The notes below the pieces were generated by a model. That model was given only the letters and a program-made list of their open reading frames with translations, had not been told where the DNA came from and did not search any database. Positions 1 to 9,249 of a stretch of DNA of 64,000 bases are shown here, one piece after another. Source of the DNA: Planctomycetota bacterium (GTDB lineage Bacteria; Planctomycetota; UBA8742; UBA2392); contig QEVF01000020.1 in NCBI GenBank assembly GCA_003576915.1, forward strand, positions 1 through 64,000, read 5' to 3'. Numbering within the stretch: position 1 is the first letter of the stretch; each line of letters begins with the position of its first letter. Position numbers and translations under genes: made by a program.

Positions 1-150
1 CACGGGCGGCGACAAGAAAACTCAAAGGACCAAGCCAGAAAACAATCAGAGAGCAATCATCAACATACTTCCAGAACCTATTTCAACGGCCTGCTAGTGG
101 GGCGCGAGATTGAGTGCGGAAAGCATTGGAGCGTTTTGCGGAGCAACTCT

Positions 151-3138
151 ATGGGCAGTCCCTTTGCATTGGCAGACGGGGTACTCGGTCCTCTCAAAGC
201 AGCCAGGGAAGCTTCGGTGCTTGAAGTCTATAAGCCTAGCCAAGCTAGCGTTGTTCCTGGCAGGCGTTTCGAAAAAGTTGCGGCCCACTCCAGTTCTCTT
301 GCTCCAGGCGAGTCCGCGGGTGTCTTGCCGCCGGTAACCCAGAACTCAGTGCCTGCGGAGGTTATGCGTCGAGTGACGCCCCGCGCGTTGGTGGCTCCGC
401 CAAATGTGCAGGCTCCGGTAGTGCCCACACGGTCAGTTTCCGCGATAATGCCGCGCGCGTCTGCATGCAATACCGAAGCCAGCGCGGCTATGGACCGCTG
501 CTTCTCGCTGCCCTCGGACTTTTCGTCGCTGCGCGACTTCAACCGGATCGTTAGCCGCACTTTGGCTCGTCCACAGCCGCAACAGATGGACTTTACAGGC
601 TACGGTGGCGGAGTTTCCGGAACCGGCGACGTGTTGGGCCCAAATACCAGCACCGACAACGCCATTGCCCGCTACGACGGAACAACGGGCAAACGCATCC
701 AAAACAGCGACGTCATCATTGACGACACTGATCCTACGGGAACGACTGTTCACACCAACGAAGGCGGGCCAGACGCACCCAACCCGTTGGTCGTTCGTTC
801 CGGCAACACCACCCTGCCCGGTGAGTCCGGTAAGACTCTCACACTGAAGGGCGGCTCAAACAATGACCCAGGAGCGGCGGCAGGCGACGTAGAAGTGTTC
901 GGGGGCTCGAACCTCGCAGGCGGGCCCAACGGCCAAGTCAAGATCGGCACCACACAAACAGACGGCGTCACCATCGGCGCGGCCAGCAAGACAAACACGC
1001 TCGACGGCCTCAACCTCATTGACGCCAGCGCTGACCTCAACACGCCAAAGCTCGCGGCGCAGGGCGACACGGATACCGGCCTGGCCCTTCTGGGCACAGA
1101 CGTTCTCGCGCTGGTCACAAACGGCGCATATCGCTTGGCCATCGACGACGTCGGGGTCGCGGAACACACCAGTGGCTGGCGCGGTCCAGTATTTCGCACG
1201 AGCGCCGACGTAACGCTGAACAATACGGTTAACACGGTGATCGTTACCGGCGCGCACGCGGTCACCTTGCAGGCAGCGCCACTTGGCGGCTTCGAGGTCT
1301 TTGTCTTCAACGCGCACAGCGCGGCAATCACCGTCGGCCGCAATGGCAAGAACATCAATGGCGCCGCCGCGGATTTGAGCGTGCCCGCAGGCAAGGGCGC
1401 GCTACTCAAGTGGGATTCTTCAGGCAACAGCTGGTGGACCATCGCCAGTTACAACGGACTGACGACCGGGACGACTGGCGACGTCACAGGGCCGGGAAGT
1501 TCAACCGACAACGCTGTCGCGCGCTTCGACAGCACTACGGGCAAGCTGATTCAAAACAGTGACATCACCATCGATGATGCTTCTGGGGGGTCTGTCAAGT
1601 TCGCTTCCACGACGGGAAACGATCTAGCAATCAATGCCGCCGACGGAAGCGGCGGCGCAGGTCGTTCACTTGTTGTGCGCGCAGGAGATGCGTCGAGTTT
1701 AGCCGCCGCCAATGGCGGGACAGTTACAATGCGGGCCGGCGCAAATGTAGGTCCGGGTGGAACTCCAGGTTCCTTAAACTTGACAGGCGGCCGCAACCAA
1801 GCGCCAGGGGGAACGGGTGGCAACGCCAGCTTCGATGCCGGAGCCGACACTTCTGGCACGGGAACAGGTGGTGCGCTCAGCCTGGGGACTGCCAATGCCG
1901 AGTCTGTCGGCATTGGACGCAGTGGCAAAACGACCACAATCAACGGTCTATTTGCCTTGCCTAATGATGACGTCCAAATCAGTGAGGGCGGCACAAGCGC
2001 GAGTACCGAAGACGGTGCCATCAACAACATTGTCAACGGGGCCACTGCGTTAACAGGGCCCGCCGTCGATGACAACGTCCCAATCCGCGACACAAGCGGC
2101 GCGGTCGGGCGCAAGATGCGCTTGGATGAACTGCTCAAGGTGATCAATGCCCTGGCGGCGGAACATGCCCTCGCCGTCGACGATGTGCTCTTGGTTTACG
2201 ACACTAGCGCCGCGACCGCCGACAAGACCGATGTCGGCTCGCTCATCGGATATGGCGCGCAAGTCAACTGCTTTCGCCTGAGCGGCGCGAGCGGCGCGCC
2301 GGTCATGACCAGCGACAACTCTTCAATAAGCACCCTCTACCTCACGCCTTACACCGGCGACCGTATTTCGCTTTACGATACGACGAATTCCAAATGGGTG
2401 GTGCGCAGCACATCCGAAATCTCGAAAGCAATCACGGGCCGCACCGCCAACCTGCCGTTCGATGTGTTCGCTTATTGGACCGGCAGTGCAGTCGACCTCG
2501 AGTTCGTGAATTGGACCAGCGTCTCGGCACGGGCAACGGCAATTGCCCGACAGAACGGCGCTTGGGTCAAGAGTGGCGACGCCTCGAGGCGGTATGTCGG
2601 CACAGTATACGCCACCAGCGCAACGACGACAGCTTGGGTTGTCGCGACCGACGACACGCAGGGCAAGGCGTACATCTTCAACGTCGACAACCGCGTCCCG
2701 GTGGTAGTTCGTGTTCGAGACACCACAAACTCGTGGACATATACAACCGCAACTTGGCGCCAGGCAAGGGCCAGCACGAATAACCAAATCAACGTCATGG
2801 TCGGCGTTCAGGAGGCCAGTCTTGATTGCAGAGTGAATGCCGTGGCGTCCAACAGCAGTGCGAATATCGGGCGTTGGGCAGGCATCGGGAAAGCTGTTGC
2901 TTCGGCTGCCACTGCTGCCGTGGCCCCTGACAACTCTTCTTTTGGAACAGTGAACACGGCTGCCGCCGGCATTGACTCGAGCATGATCGCCATGCTCGCG
3001 CACCAGCCGGCCGTTGGACTCAATTGCTATTACTGGAGCGAATATTCAGTAGCGTCTGGAACCACAACCTGGAAGGGCGACAACAACCTGACGGACGGAA
3101 GGTATCAGTCGGGCATGCTCGCGTTCTTCCTGATGTAG
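151..3138 (+). CDS. phage-tail-fibre-like repeat protein
   Basis: A 995-residue protein rich in Gly, Thr, Asn and Asp, typical of fibrous or beta-helical surface and tail proteins. Two copies of a motif of the form STDNAxARxDxTTGK occur near nt 650-720 and 1500-1565; this motif recurs in phage tail-fibre-like proteins. The C-terminal third (nt about 2330-2700) has the pattern ISLYD...W.V.S...I followed by VKSGDASRRYVGT, also common in phage virion-associated proteins of unknown structure. I chose ATG 151 because GGAG lies 8 nt upstream; an in-frame GTG at 97 would add 18 residues. It heads a packed plus-strand run. A role as fibre or adhesin is inference; no receptor or enzymatic domain is seen. 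Confidence 0.7.
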   Translation: MGSPFALADGVLGPLKAAREASVLEVYKPSQASVVPGRRFEKVAAHSSSLAPGESAGVLPPVTQNSVPAEVMRRVTPRALVAPPNVQAPVVPTRSVSAIMPRASACNTEASAAMDRCFSLPSDFSSLRDFNRIVSRTLARPQPQQMDFTGYGGGVSGTGDVLGPNTSTDNAIARYDGTTGKRIQNSDVIIDDTDPTGTTVHTNEGGPDAPNPLVVRSGNTTLPGESGKTLTLKGGSNNDPGAAAGDVEVFGGSNLAGGPNGQVKIGTTQTDGVTIGAASKTNTLDGLNLIDASADLNTPKLAAQGDTDTGLALLGTDVLALVTNGAYRLAIDDVGVAEHTSGWRGPVFRTSADVTLNNTVNTVIVTGAHAVTLQAAPLGGFEVFVFNAHSAAITVGRNGKNINGAAADLSVPAGKGALLKWDSSGNSWWTIASYNGLTTGTTGDVTGPGSSTDNAVARFDSTTGKLIQNSDITIDDASGGSVKFASTTGNDLAINAADGSGGAGRSLVVRAGDASSLAAANGGTVTMRAGANVGPGGTPGSLNLTGGRNQAPGGTGGNASFDAGADTSGTGTGGALSLGTANAESVGIGRSGKTTTINGLFALPNDDVQISEGGTSASTEDGAINNIVNGATALTGPAVDDNVPIRDTSGAVGRKMRLDELLKVINALAAEHALAVDDVLLVYDTSAATADKTDVGSLIGYGAQVNCFRLSGASGAPVMTSDNSSISTLYLTPYTGDRISLYDTTNSKWVVRSTSEISKAITGRTANLPFDVFAYWTGSAVDLEFVNWTSVSARATAIARQNGAWVKSGDASRRYVGTVYATSATTTAWVVATDDTQGKAYIFNVDNRVPVVVRVRDTTNSWTYTTATWRQARASTNNQINVMVGVQEASLDCRVNAVASNSSANIGRWAGIGKAVASAATAAVAPDNSSFGTVNTAAAGIDSSMIAMLAHQPAVGLNCYYWSEYSVASGTTTWKGDNNLTDGRYQSGMLAFFLM

Positions 3139-3151
3139 CAAGAGGTGGCGG

Positions 3152-3448
3152 ATGGCTGAAGTTGAAGAACTTGACAAAGCGCTCAGAAATGGGGCCATTC
3201 CTATCGTCGGCGTCGTGTTGCGCCGTCGCGGACCGCCCGTCGAGGCCTACGTCCAGTACGCCCCGGAAGCCACCGCAGCCCAGAAGAAAAGAGGCGAGGC
3301 GATTCTTGAGGCATTCGACTGGGAGACCGAGCCAAAGGCAAACCGAATGCCTACGACGGCAAGGCCAACGGCAAATCAAACTTCGCGCACAACCAAACGT
3401 GCGCCAAAAACCCAGACCAAAAAGACACGGAGCAAAAACCATGAATAA
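3152..3448 (+). CDS. small basic-tailed hypothetical protein
   Basis: A 98-residue protein starting 13 nt after the fibre-like gene, with an AGAGGTGG ribosome site before ATG 3152. The N-terminal 60 residues look folded (VGVVLRRRGPPVEAYVQYAP); the last 35 are Lys/Arg/Thr-rich and probably disordered. The end overlaps the next gene by 8 nt, so translation is probably coupled. Small proteins at this position after a tail-fibre gene can be assembly or chaperone factors in phages, but nothing in the sequence proves this. Function unknown. Confidence 0.65.
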   Translation: MAEVEELDKALRNGAIPIVGVVLRRRGPPVEAYVQYAPEATAAQKKRGEAILEAFDWETEPKANRMPTTARPTANQTSRTTKRAPKTQTKKTRSKNHE

Positions 3449-3692
3449 GAAACCAGGATGCGGATGCGGCGGATCGGCCAGCTCGTCAGTGCAGTCGACG
3501 CCCGATGACGTGCGACAGTTCCTTGACAGCCAAGTGCGTCGCCGTGTTGCCGCTTCACCCAGAAAATCCACGCGGGCGATCGACGAACTGGTTAACGAAG
3601 CCGCGCCCGCGGAACGCGACCGACCCGTGACGCGCATGGGACAAGTTCGTGCCGAAGGCCCGGACGGCACCCCGCTTCCACCAATCTTCTAG
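3441..3692 (+). CDS. small hypothetical protein with CxC N-terminus
   Basis: An 83-residue protein whose ATG at 3441 has GGAG 9 nt upstream and overlaps the preceding gene by 8 nt. It opens with a Cys/Gly cluster (PGCGCGGSAS) and continues with a hydrophilic, Arg-rich body and a conserved-looking end (GQVRAEGPDGTPLPPIF). A longer open frame begins at 3024, but that extension lies inside the previous genes and is less plausible than the 3441 start. The CxC cluster could bind a metal. No known family recognised. Confidence 0.6.
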   Translation: MNKKPGCGCGGSASSSVQSTPDDVRQFLDSQVRRRVAASPRKSTRAIDELVNEAAPAERDRPVTRMGQVRAEGPDGTPLPPIF

Positions 3693-3700
3693 GCGCGACC

Positions 3701-3946
3701 ATGACCGAAGAATCGAAACGCCTGCCAGGCAAGCCAGTCTGGAAGCTAAAGCCCTGCAAACCATGGCTCGAAGATGGACCTTTCAAGATCACCGAAGAGG
3801 CCATGAAGCAGCTTGCGGCAAAGCCCTTCATTCCCGCACCAAGCGAGGGAATCTCTGGCGTCGAACTCGTCGAACTGCACCAAATCGAGCGAACAAGATT
3901 CTACCAGTACTGCCTGCAACTCGAACGCGAAGCAAAAGACCAATAG
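3701..3946 (+). CDS. small hypothetical protein
   Basis: An 81-residue, charged protein with Trp and Pro in its N-terminal half (PVWKLKPCKPWLEDGPF) and a helical, acidic C-terminus (VELHQIERTRFYQYCLQLERE). It begins 8 nt after the previous stop and ends 12 nt before the next start, so it sits in the same transcription unit. No strong ribosome site is visible. Its size and place between a fibre-like gene and a very large gene suggest an accessory structural protein, but no function can be assigned. Confidence 0.6.
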   Translation: MTEESKRLPGKPVWKLKPCKPWLEDGPFKITEEAMKQLAAKPFIPAPSEGISGVELVELHQIERTRFYQYCLQLEREAKDQ

Positions 3947-3958
3947 CGAGGAGCACCC

Positions 3959-6900
3959 ATGGGCGCATATTGTCAAGACCTCGGCAACGGCTACATGCGC
4001 TGCGCCAACACACCCTTCGCGGGCGCGACATGGCTGCCGGAAGCCCCGCCCGCCGAGGGCAGCAGTCATGAACTGCGTCCAACGTTCAGTTCTGCAAGTA
4101 GGGAATTCCTCGGGGCGATAGGCGGGGATGTCCCAAGCCAGTTTGAAGCCCAACTCGCCGCGAGGCGAGCTGCAGATGGCTCCAATGGTTACGCCGGCGT
4201 GGAAGCGGACTACAATGCCATGCCGGAGAACGCGGTGACGCTCGACACCACATTCGGCGGACCCGTAATCGGCGCATTTCCCGGCGAAAGCGCCATGGAC
4301 GCCGTGTTCAGGCAGGCGCGGGTGGAAATTGCAGGGGCAAATAGTCTTCACGGTGGTTCTGCCTCTGTCCTGGAAGCAGAGGGAACAACTATGATTCGGG
4401 GATTGGCGCACACCCCCGATAGCGGTGTTCGTCCGGTTCACGCAAGTCCCTTGGAAGAGGTCAATGTCGCACGAGCGATCAAGCTCAAACCCTCGAGCAT
4501 CAGCGACCTTCTTGATCCCTCACTCGACCAACGCCAGATTGTGGCGTCCTCTCGAGGAAGTACTCCACGGGTCGATCCCCAGGATTTTCAGTCATTTGGT
4601 AAGGCACCATCTTTCGACAAAGCCGGGAAAAGGCCAATAACCGGAGAACCAACACCTGGTGGCGCGAGTGAGGACGACGAGTGCGAACGGCTCCGCAAAC
4701 TCATTGAAAGCGGCAAGGCCACAGTCGCCGACAAGTGGCACTACGCTCAGCGATGTAAGGGCATCATGCCTGATCCAGGTTATGGGCAGCCCTTCCCGCC
4801 TCCGGCGGGCATGGAGGACGGTGATAACGTACCACCTGCGGAGGCCCCCGGGTTTGCGGCGCCGGTGTGTCTGTGCAACATAAGTTGTCAGAAGCCAGAA
4901 GGCGAACCATTCTGGAAGGGCGCCCCTAACGAACCAGCCCTGCATTGCACGGTCCCCCAGGACAGCTTTCTTCATGGTACATTCAGCTTGACGCAATCTG
5001 ACTTAAACCCGCTGGACAAGTATCTGATATATGCTGCACCCCCTGGGATTGTGGATTTGGTTCTTGGTCACATCGCCGCTCGCCCTTCCAACCCCCTCAT
5101 CCCCAACTCTCACCTCGGGCCTGACGACACCATATGCCCATCCGATATTCCTTTTACTATTATTCCGCGGAAGCCCGGACGAGTGACAATAACCGGGACT
5201 TGGCGAAACTTGTCATGCCCCATGCAGATTCGCGTTCTGGATGCAGATCTTTGTCCATGTAGCGCCATCTGCGATCCAGACTGGAAACCATCGACTGATG
5301 CTCCCCAATGCGCAATAACAGTAATCGACGTCGATGAATCTACCGAAGTTCCGCCAGAACCGGTGATAATATTCGACAGACTGCTACCATTTGAAGTAAG
5401 CCTAGGAACATCTGAAACAAACAGACCTCACCAATTTCGAGCGTTCACTGAAGACCAACTCTTGGACCTAACATTCGAATGTGCAAAGGATGAACCTCAA
5501 TACGAAAGCGAACTTAGCGGTTTTATCGAATGTGACGAGGCTCAGCGGTTCTGCGCTGCTCCTTCCGCCACTCTTCTGAACTACATGACTAATGAGGCGC
5601 ACGCAAAGACCGATATGGTGTCAGAGTATGTGCACATTGAGTACCGCCGAATGGGTGGCGCGTGGCAACGTTGTGCCAGACTCAAGGTTGACATCTATTT
5701 GAAGTGTGACGTCGCGCAAGACAAAGCAAGAACGGAAAAAGGGAACCAACCCACGGTAGAATTTCAGGCGTCACTCGAGAAACCCGTATCGCCAACCGAT
5801 CTTGGTAATTTCATAGCTCAAGGATATTCACACTTCCCATCCGAAGGTCGCCCCGAATGGGGTTCCGTCATCATAAAGCCGGTCGTAAAGATTGCGACAA
5901 CCTCTCTCTGGCGCGCACCCAACTGCTGTTGCGTCTGGGCAAAATCCATTTCCGTCAACTTCATTATTAGATGGGTTCAGCCAAAAGGAGCATCACACGA
6001 TCTGGGGTTTTGGATCACGGATCCGGTAGTCCGCTACCTGACATCCGCCCCGTTTACTGGGGACTTAGAGTTTAACATCCGTCTACGATGGGGCGCATTA
6101 GGTTGCGGGCGCCAAAACAAAGCGGGTTGCGACAAGGCGGCCGAAGAGTGGAGGTCTTACCTCGAATTGGAAGTTGCCAAACTGGCCGTCTACATGATCA
6201 AGTCCAGCGAGTTTACGACGCGGAAGTGCCTGGCCCCATGGAGCGACAGTTGCGAAGGAATCCTCAGCGGCAACCTCAATCCAGCGCTTGTCAGCGGCGG
6301 TCGTGATTATCCGACGCAGTGGTGGTACGCTGATTGGATCCCCGACGCAGAGGCCAGCACTCAATACAAGCGACAGATTTTTAACAGCCTGCCTTCCGCC
6401 CAAGCAAACGCACTCCGAGAGCTGTGTAGAATCGGGTGGGCAGTAGAGTTTGTTGAACAAGTGTGGCTTCATGAAGGTGAAACGCAAGCACTTAAGATAT
6501 TATTCGCAAAGGACAAGTACCGCATATCATGTAGCCAACGAGTCTTCTTTCTTCAGGCCAGCTCTGTGAAAGATGTGACGGACGCCATCTCCAAGGCGTT
6601 GGAGCGACTACACGGCCTTTGCCTTGAACCAGATTTTCCGGCATGGGTCGACTTTCTACGCTCCATCGACAGGAATTCGAATTGCGTTGCACGAGAAACC
6701 TGTGAAACTGCCGGACGCTATATGCGAGCCCAGAAAGATCCACGAGGAAAGATCTGCTGCGTCTCGAAACGATTCGCTGGCGCAGTCTGGGAAGACATCC
6801 AAAAACTCCGGTTCAAGCAGTTCGCAACTGCAGTTAATGCCGACGTGTTCAATCTGGACGCCTCCGACCAGGAAATTGTGGATTGCATCAAGAACTGCGG

Positions 6901-7297
6901 GACAAATGACGTGTTTATTTGGTTCGGCCACCGCGCTACAGCCGGAGCTGGGATCATAGGCGTTGAAGGGTTGGGTGAGGCCGTCGAGAGAGCGTCCGGA
7001 ATGATACTAGAGTTGGCATGCCGCTCGATCGAAGACTCGCAGAGGTTCAAGCACGCGCGATCATTCTGGGGGCTGCGCGAAGTCACACACGTCGCGGCAA
7101 TTGAGACGTTGTTTAGAGACATGACGGAGTGGGTGGAAGGAAATTCTTCGATCACCTGGGGCGACATTCGGGCTGAGATTGACCGCCGACTTAGATTATC
7201 CGGCGCGCAGGGTGGCTATCCAACACTCGCCGGTAACTTCTTTTCGCGACCGGATTTTGTGGCTCAACCGGAAAAGTATGACCTCAAAGTATTCTAG
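3959..7297 (+). CDS. large Cys-rich protein of unknown function
   Basis: A 1112-residue protein with GAGGAG 5 nt before ATG 3959. It contains well over 30 cysteines in clusters (VCLCNISC, LCPCSAIC, NCCCVW, KICC), unusual for a cytoplasmic bacterial protein, with no obvious signal peptide or membrane segment. The N-terminal about 280 residues are low-complexity and Pro/Gly/Ala-rich; the centre looks beta-rich; the C-terminus (nt 6500-7290) is helical with a conserved-looking patch CGTNDVFIWFGHR. Codon use in 5-7.3 kb is more AT-rich than in the flanking chromosome, suggesting acquisition. It overlaps the next gene by 20 nt. A virion, adhesin or effector-like role is possible; I do not recognise the family. 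Confidence 0.7.
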   Translation: MGAYCQDLGNGYMRCANTPFAGATWLPEAPPAEGSSHELRPTFSSASREFLGAIGGDVPSQFEAQLAARRAADGSNGYAGVEADYNAMPENAVTLDTTFGGPVIGAFPGESAMDAVFRQARVEIAGANSLHGGSASVLEAEGTTMIRGLAHTPDSGVRPVHASPLEEVNVARAIKLKPSSISDLLDPSLDQRQIVASSRGSTPRVDPQDFQSFGKAPSFDKAGKRPITGEPTPGGASEDDECERLRKLIESGKATVADKWHYAQRCKGIMPDPGYGQPFPPPAGMEDGDNVPPAEAPGFAAPVCLCNISCQKPEGEPFWKGAPNEPALHCTVPQDSFLHGTFSLTQSDLNPLDKYLIYAAPPGIVDLVLGHIAARPSNPLIPNSHLGPDDTICPSDIPFTIIPRKPGRVTITGTWRNLSCPMQIRVLDADLCPCSAICDPDWKPSTDAPQCAITVIDVDESTEVPPEPVIIFDRLLPFEVSLGTSETNRPHQFRAFTEDQLLDLTFECAKDEPQYESELSGFIECDEAQRFCAAPSATLLNYMTNEAHAKTDMVSEYVHIEYRRMGGAWQRCARLKVDIYLKCDVAQDKARTEKGNQPTVEFQASLEKPVSPTDLGNFIAQGYSHFPSEGRPEWGSVIIKPVVKIATTSLWRAPNCCCVWAKSISVNFIIRWVQPKGASHDLGFWITDPVVRYLTSAPFTGDLEFNIRLRWGALGCGRQNKAGCDKAAEEWRSYLELEVAKLAVYMIKSSEFTTRKCLAPWSDSCEGILSGNLNPALVSGGRDYPTQWWYADWIPDAEASTQYKRQIFNSLPSAQANALRELCRIGWAVEFVEQVWLHEGETQALKILFAKDKYRISCSQRVFFLQASSVKDVTDAISKALERLHGLCLEPDFPAWVDFLRSIDRNSNCVARETCETAGRYMRAQKDPRGKICCVSKRFAGAVWEDIQKLRFKQFATAVNADVFNLDASDQEIVDCIKNCGTNDVFIWFGHRATAGAGIIGVEGLGEAVERASGMILELACRSIEDSQRFKHARSFWGLREVTHVAAIETLFRDMTEWVEGNSSITWGDIRAEIDRRLRLSGAQGGYPTLAGNFFSRPDFVAQPEKYDLKVF

Positions 7298-8426
7298 CGC
7301 TAGTCGCACAAGATTCGTGCGAGTGTCCATACTGTTGGCTGGACTAGGCGTTCTATGTGTCGGAATTGCGCTGATGGTCTTCCGCAATACTGATCAATCA
7401 GTCCTAGAGTTAGGCAAGGGATCTTGGAGCAGGTCGCGCGTCCTTGGTAATGGAAGCTTGATTGTGTGTGTACCGGACGATTCAACCACATCTTGTGAAA
7501 TGTACGTCCGAATTGCAGGCGCTGGGTATGAATCGCTTGGCGTAGTAGACGACAGCATAAGTGCAGCGTCGTTGTCGCCTGATCGGTCAAAAATGGCAAT
7601 TGCACTGAGACGTTCTAACGTCATTGAATTGCGCGATCTGCCGACAGGAGAGTCTCGCGTGAGGCTTGCCCCCCCGCCCTCGGAACGCGTTGGCGAAATC
7701 GTAGACATCTGTTTTTCAAACGATTCGAAAATGCTTTGCGCAGTCGCCAATCGCTCTCGTGACGTTTACTTATGGTCTCTCCCAGGTAAGTCCTATGAGG
7801 TGCTCACCGACATTTGGGGGCGACCTGACTCCGAGGATCCGGTCGGGCGCTGGGGTTCGACGTGGGTTAAATTCGCTGGGCAATCACCGCAGGAGATAAT
7901 TACTGGGGCCGGAGACGAATTGATCAGGTATTGGCAACTCAACGAGGGTCGATACGAGCCCGTCGGTTACGTCAGGACGTCTGACGGTCCACCGTATTAT
8001 GCGACTTTGGACGAACAACAAACTACGCTATATGTTACATGCAACTGGTGTATCTACGAGATTGGGATGCCGAGGATGGTTCCGAAAGTCATCGAATTTG
8101 CTCGGGACCCCCATTCGGGTACACTCAGCGTCCAAAGACTTGGGTTTGGGGACATTCGCCGCGGTGCCTCAAATCCTAGGATTCACCTTGAGATGGTTCA
8201 CCTACTGCACGGTGGGAGGACACTAGTTGTATATGTTCACGGGGAGGGAATTGTAGCCCTGAGCCTTGACTCGTTGCATTTCATCTATATGTGTAAAGAT
8301 CGTGACTTGGACAATGATGAAATCAGGCGACCAATTGGAACTGACGGCTCTGACAACATTATGATCCTAGAAAGCTTCGGATCAGAAAAGTCCAGCATCG
8401 TCCGCCATAAGGTGGTACCTCCATAA
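7278..8426 (+). CDS. membrane-anchored beta-propeller-like protein
   Basis: A 382-residue protein. ATG 7278 is preferred over an upstream in-frame start at 7179 because the hydrophobic anchor (VSILLAGLGVLCVGIALMVF, residues about 12-31) then lies right at the N-terminus, as in a type II membrane protein. The rest carries WD40/propeller-like repeats, for example SLSPDRSKMAIAL, DICFSNDSKMLCAV and DVYLWSL, consistent with an extracytoplasmic beta-propeller for protein binding. It overlaps the Cys-rich gene by 20 nt and is followed by about 250 nt without a gene. Function beyond a binding scaffold is not visible. Confidence 0.65.
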   Translation: MTSKYSSASRTRFVRVSILLAGLGVLCVGIALMVFRNTDQSVLELGKGSWSRSRVLGNGSLIVCVPDDSTTSCEMYVRIAGAGYESLGVVDDSISAASLSPDRSKMAIALRRSNVIELRDLPTGESRVRLAPPPSERVGEIVDICFSNDSKMLCAVANRSRDVYLWSLPGKSYEVLTDIWGRPDSEDPVGRWGSTWVKFAGQSPQEIITGAGDELIRYWQLNEGRYEPVGYVRTSDGPPYYATLDEQQTTLYVTCNWCIYEIGMPRMVPKVIEFARDPHSGTLSVQRLGFGDIRRGASNPRIHLEMVHLLHGGRTLVVYVHGEGIVALSLDSLHFIYMCKDRDLDNDEIRRPIGTDGSDNIMILESFGSEKSSIVRHKVVPP

Positions 8427-8679
8427 TTGTAGTGTGGCACCGAAGCAACATCGTCACCACCCTCTACACAGTTCCGCATGTGCGGCCCTCACTCGTCCAA
8501 CTCTTGCCTTGGAGTTCGAGATTGTCCAACTGTGTCTTTTCCTCCACGATTGTAGCCACTCTTATCAGAAAGTCGAATGGGTCGGGGTAGATGAAAGAGG
8601 ACGAACCATTCGCCAGAACATTTTTCGAAAAGAACAACCTCCCGTCTCGTTGACCTCCATGTCCAGTGGAGGTCTTGTC
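8427..8679. other. non-coding gap before the 4-TM gene
   Basis: About 250 nt with no convincing gene. An open frame continues upstream of 8680 to 8434, but that stretch looks random (many His, Cys and Ser) and has no ribosome site. The final 28 nt hold an inverted repeat covering the ribosome site of the next gene. No terminator with a T-run is seen after the propeller-like gene. Confidence 0.5.
8652..8674 (+). promoter_or_regulatory. hairpin sequestering a Shine-Dalgarno site
   Basis: An 8-bp perfect inverted repeat, GACCTCCA / TGGAGGTC, with a 7-nt loop. The right arm contains GGAGGT at 8668-8673, the only good ribosome site for the ATG at 8680. In mRNA the left arm would mask that site, so initiation could depend on melting, a binding protein or coupling. 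It could alternatively be a DNA operator. The structure is seen directly; the regulatory role is inference. Confidence 0.5.
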
Positions 8680-9249
8680 ATGGGTGAATGTCGTGAGGTG
8701 GTCGGGCGAGACGCGCGAGGGGAACGTAAGGGGCGTGAGATCGAGGCTGCACGCGAGGTGCCGGCAGAAGTTGTCGCGCCGGAGCGGGTTGTGCCGTTAA
8801 GCCCACCAACTAACGGTAGGGGTTGTTTGGCGTTGGTCGTGCTCGGCTTGACTGTGGGGACGGTGGTTTGGTTGTGGTTTCGCCACGAAGTCGTTTTTCC
8901 CGTCGAGTTGCGGTTGGGTTTTGAGGTGTACGCGACGTTCTATCGCGACCTGTGCATCATCGCTGTTTCGTTGATTGGTTTGTCGTGGTTGTGGGCGTTG
9001 CGCTGGCGGTCGAACGCGCAGATGCGTTCACGCGCCGTCCTTGCCATCGCGGCGGTGACAGTAGCCGCTGTGTTTTTGGCGTGGCTTTGGACGCAGGTTC
9101 ATTTCGAGCCGATCGCGCGCGACAGGCAATTGAAGGAGTTGGCGACCTGGGCGACCGCGCTGCTGATTGTGGCCGTGTTGTTCAAGCTCATGTGGCCCTG
9201 GCAGTTCGGCTCTCGGAGAGTGATCGAGTTTGAGGCGGAAGATGCCTGA
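8680..9249 (+). CDS. four-TM membrane protein
   Basis: A 189-residue integral membrane protein. It has a charged N-terminal cytoplasmic segment of about 45 residues, then four hydrophobic stretches: LALVVLGLTVGTVVWLWF, LCIIAVSLIGLSWLWAL, VLAIAAVTVAAVFLAWLW and WATALLIVAVLFKLMWPW. ATG 8680 has GGAGGT 6 nt upstream, inside a hairpin. It overlaps the next gene by 8 nt, and the following HerA/TraG-like ATPase gene suggests a membrane partner for that ATPase, as small TM proteins often accompany such pumps. No family was recognised. Confidence 0.65.
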   Translation: MGECREVVGRDARGERKGREIEAAREVPAEVVAPERVVPLSPPTNGRGCLALVVLGLTVGTVVWLWFRHEVVFPVELRLGFEVYATFYRDLCIIAVSLIGLSWLWALRWRSNAQMRSRAVLAIAAVTVAAVFLAWLWTQVHFEPIARDRQLKELATWATALLIVAVLFKLMWPWQFGSRRVIEFEAEDA

